Position numbers and translations under genes: made by a program. 64,000 bases of DNA from Reclinomonas americana ATCC 50394 (lineage: Eukaryota; Jakobida; Jakobea; Jakobida), in contig PS015009.1 in the NCBI GenBank assembly GCA_048213135.1, positions 1,984,001 to 2,048,000 of the forward strand, read 5' to 3'. The notes under the pieces are model-generated. The model saw nothing but the letters and a program-made list of their open reading frames with translations, had not been told where the DNA came from and made no database searches. Below, piece by piece: positions 62,378 to 64,000 of this stretch. Numbering within the stretch: position 1 is the first letter of the stretch; each line of letters opens with the position of its first letter.

Positions 62378-62411
62378 TTAGTCTACTTTTTTAGTAGACT
62401 AAACAAAGGTA
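62378..62411 (-). promoter_or_regulatory. Desaturase promoter and perfect operator
   Basis: On the minus strand TACCTTTG (62404-62411) is the -7 box. Just downstream TTAGTCTACT-N5-AGTAGACTAA (62378-62402) forms perfect 10-bp arms, covering the expected transcription start and ending 5 bp from the ATG. TetR-type repressors bind such sites; none is in the window. Confidence 0.65.
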
Positions 62412-62445
62412 GCGAAAAGTAACCAATAGGACAGGAGGGATAAAT

Positions 62446-62489
62446 AAATGAAGGAATGAATGAAGGAGGGAAGGAATGAAAGAAGGAAC
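62446..62489. repeat. Low-complexity GAAGGAATGAAT repeat
   Basis: Imperfect head-to-tail copies of a 4-bp-based word (ATGAAGGAATGA, ATGAAGGAGGGA, AGGAATGAAAGA) lie just after the cvpA stop region. Confidence 0.5.
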
Positions 62490-62494
62490 ACCAT

Positions 62495-63022
62495 TCAGGA
62501 AGCCAGTTTTCCGAAGAAGGTCTCCAGCTCGGTAAACATGCCTTTGAACCAGGGAATGACGGTTCCGAAACCATCAATCACTTTTGGACCCCAGGGCTGT
62601 ATATAGGCATAGGTTTGGGAGGACTGAATAACATGGGGTTGCAGCAAATGTATTTTCTCTGCATAAAAAAGAAAGATGCTGAAAATGATTGTATACAGTA
62701 CCGCGTAAAAAACAATACCTCCCAGGCGGTTCACCCAGCCCATCATAACGGCCTGAACGGTTTTTTCAATCAATCGTGCGCCCAGGCGTACGAGCAGCAC
62801 CACCACAAAAAATACGACGATAAAAGCGATGAAAGGCAGCCATTTGGCGGATATGCTGGTACTGTTACCCAGCCAGGCGGCCACCGCGGTGGACAGCTTC
62901 AACGCGGCGGCCAGGCCAACAATAAATGCGATAAGTGAAAAGACAGCAATGATAAGCCCGTTCCGTATACCTTTGAAACAGGCGAGTACAATGATCACCG
63001 CGAAGATGATGTCGATAAACAT
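62495..63022 (-). CDS. cvpA: CvpA-family membrane protein
   Basis: 175 residues with four helices: IIFAVIIVLACFKGIRNGLIIAVFSLIAFIVGLAAALKL at the N-terminus, in two spans, is the CvpA hallmark (D-x..D-x..G...G), and the FIVVFFVVVLLVRLGARLIEK span follows. Roles include colicin V export and membrane homeostasis. Confidence 0.88.
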   Translation of the reverse strand: MFIDIIFAVIIVLACFKGIRNGLIIAVFSLIAFIVGLAAALKLSTAVAAWLGNSTSISAKWLPFIAFIVVFFVVVLLVRLGARLIEKTVQAVMMGWVNRLGGIVFYAVLYTIIFSIFLFYAEKIHLLQPHVIQSSQTYAYIQPWGPKVIDGFGTVIPWFKGMFTELETFFGKLAS

Positions 63023-63049
63023 GAGTTGTTTTAACCGGCTGACCGTATG

Positions 63050-63502
63050 TTATTGGGCAAGCAGTTCTTTTACAATGGCGCTGATGGTTTTTCCATCTGC
63101 CTGGCCGGCAAGTTGCTTGCTGGCAACGCCCATCACTTTACCCATATCGGCAGGAGAGGAAGCGCCGGTATCGGCAATGATTTTGGCAACTGCTTCTTTG
63201 ATCTCGGCCTCACCCAGTTGTTTGGGCAGAAATTTTTCGATCACGGCCATTTCCTCTTTTTCTTTTTCTGCCAGGTCGGCACGGCCCTGCTGTTCAAATA
63301 TTTCCAGTGAGTCGCGGCGCTGTTTCATCATCTTCTGCAAAAACTTCTGCTCGGTAGCTTCATCGATCTCGCCATGAGCACCGGGCTCTGTCTTGGCTTT
63401 GATGATCTCTGCTTTAATAGCCCTTAATCCGCGTAAAACCGCTTCATTCTTGCTTTTCATGGCCTCTTTCATTTCGGCCATTATGTTTTGTTCTAAACTC
63501 AT
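63050..63502 (-). CDS. GatB/YqeY-domain protein
   Basis: 150 residues from the ATG ending at 63502, chosen over 63553, which overlaps gldC. YqeY-type features: RGLRAIKAEIIKAKTEPG, FLQKMMKQRRDSLEIFEQQGRADLAEKEKEE, IEKFLPKQLGEAEI, GKVMGVASKQLAGQADGKTISAIV. It shares the tRNA-binding tail domain of GatB; function of the free form is unclear. Confidence 0.93.
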   Translation of the reverse strand: MSLEQNIMAEMKEAMKSKNEAVLRGLRAIKAEIIKAKTEPGAHGEIDEATEQKFLQKMMKQRRDSLEIFEQQGRADLAEKEKEEMAVIEKFLPKQLGEAEIKEAVAKIIADTGASSPADMGKVMGVASKQLAGQADGKTISAIVKELLAQ

Positions 63503-63512
63503 GGTATAATTT

Positions 63513-63857
63513 TTATTGTTGTTCGCGGACTTGTTTGGCCCGGAAATTGTCAAAGAATTGTTTGGCGAATTTCTTCATATCATCACTCATGTCTTCATAC
63601 TTGGTCGCTCTCTTAAACGTGTCGGCCATGCTCATCAGCATCTGGTAATAGAAATCAGCCATTTCGTCAACCATCATATCTTTTGTCCAGAGATCGATGC
63701 GGAGGGCCGATTTATCTTCCGCGTCCCAGAAGGCAATGCACATGGCTTTAGCTTTCTGCGCCATATCGGCACTGCTGTCGGTGGCCTGCCAGGTGATTTG
63801 TTCAGGTATCTTATCCGGGTCCAGTAAAACGTCGATCTTTATCGTTGACTTGTTCAT
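63513..63857 (-). CDS. gldC: Gliding motility protein GldC
   Basis: 114 residues. Full GldC pattern: STIKIDVLLDPDKIPEQITWQATDS, AKAMCIAFWDAEDKSALRIDLWTKDMMVDEMADFYYQMLMSMADTFKRAT in its consecutive parts. A small cytosolic protein important, though not essential, for gliding in Flavobacterium. It is followed after 10 bp by the YqeY-like gene. Confidence 0.95.
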   Translation of the reverse strand: MNKSTIKIDVLLDPDKIPEQITWQATDSSADMAQKAKAMCIAFWDAEDKSALRIDLWTKDMMVDEMADFYYQMLMSMADTFKRATKYEDMSDDMKKFAKQFFDNFRAKQVREQQ

Positions 63858-63880
63858 GTTGCAGCTTTAATGATGAGTTG

Positions 63881-63888
63881 CAAAATTA
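63881..63888 (-). promoter_or_regulatory. gldC -7 box
   Basis: On the minus strand TAATTTTG matches the consensus, 23 bp before the ATG. Confidence 0.4.
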
Positions 63889-63895
63889 AATGAAT

Positions 63896-64000
63896 TTAGC
63901 CATTGACGGCCTGTAAAATAAGCCGGTTGAGGATGCCGGCGGCATTGGTCATATGATGCTCCCGAACCTGTTCCCTGCCCGCCTGTATGAGCCTGTCCCT
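63896..64000 (-). CDS. C-terminal end of a probable glycosyltransferase
   Basis: Only 34 codons are in the window. They read RDRLIQAGREQVREHHM, then LNRLILQAVNG and a stop, much like the last helix of family 1/4 glycosyltransferases (R..L...GRE.V...). The fragment is too short to be sure. Confidence 0.4.
   Translation of the reverse strand, partial: RDRLIQAGREQVREHHMTNAAGILNRLILQAVNG

Noticed and set aside
62446-62489. Minisatellite encoding part of a protein
   Set aside because: It lies outside the cvpA and desaturase frames and has no open frame of its own.

Overview
The window is about 64 kb of Bacteroidota chromosome, most likely from the order Chitinophagales (family Chitinophagaceae). 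Several things point there: the gliding-motility genes gldH and gldC, proteins with type IX secretion (T9SS) C-terminal sorting domains, a BatD protein, DUF4199 and DUF6089 family proteins, many promoters of the Bacteroidota TTG-N17-21-TAnnTTTG type, and weak Shine-Dalgarno sequences. I saw no rRNA, tRNA, CRISPR array, insertion sequence or prophage. It looks like ordinary chromosome with a few accessory patches.

Layout. 1-4.0 kb: end of a membrane-fusion protein and a long RND efflux permease. 4.2-6.9 kb: AIM24-like protein and a compact arsenic operon (arsR-arsM-arsC). 6.9-11.7 kb: Bax-inhibitor-like protein, lipoprotein deacetylase, GldM-like protein, HD hydrolase, rifamycin ADP-ribosyltransferase (Arr) and a predicted metallopeptidase. 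12.0-12.3 kb: an unexplained array of thirteen 21-bp repeats. 12.3-15.4 kb: an AT-rich accessory patch with an XRE regulator, a HEPN-like protein, an unknown gene and a TlpA-like thioredoxin. 15.4-19.8 kb: MarR operon, HD hydrolase, DUF2200, VOC and DUF4199 proteins, a membrane-anchored LuxR-type regulator and a TonB-C-like protein.

20.2-30.4 kb: pheS, two lipoproteins, 3-hydroxyacyl-CoA dehydrogenase, an epimerase, lpxD, a candidate small RNA, a GNAT enzyme, yicC, gldH and a DUF6089 protein. 30.5-40.5 kb: envelope biogenesis (uppS, bamA, two ompH/skp-like genes, murI) interrupted by a 1049-residue secreted T9SS protein, then rpmH-rnpA-yidD. 40.6-50.6 kb: superoxide dismutase, tadA, a frameshifted aldehyde dehydrogenase, a GxxExxY protein, glutathione peroxidase, a membrane gene split at a perfect -1 slippery heptamer, dusB, a CPBP protease, cdsA-psd, a small Cys/Lys-rich exported protein, a YjjG-like phosphatase and an SDR. 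50.7-64 kb: batD, then a long minus-strand run with a two-component system, an RHS protein carrying a C-terminal HExxH domain next to a lipoprotein, nadK, a POTRA/barrel protein, CBS protein, hydrolase, sterol desaturase, cvpA, yqeY-like, gldC and the end of a probable glycosyltransferase.

Common themes are building the outer membrane (bamA, skp-like chaperones, lpxD, uppS, murI, cdsA, psd), gliding/T9SS, and stress or metal/antibiotic defence (ars genes, RND pump, Arr, SOD, GPx). The signals that known features do not explain are the 21-bp repeat array, the slippery-heptamer membrane gene, the RHS/lipoprotein pair, a terminated leader before the GNAT gene, a perfect operator before the desaturase, and several families of short interspersed intergenic repeats.
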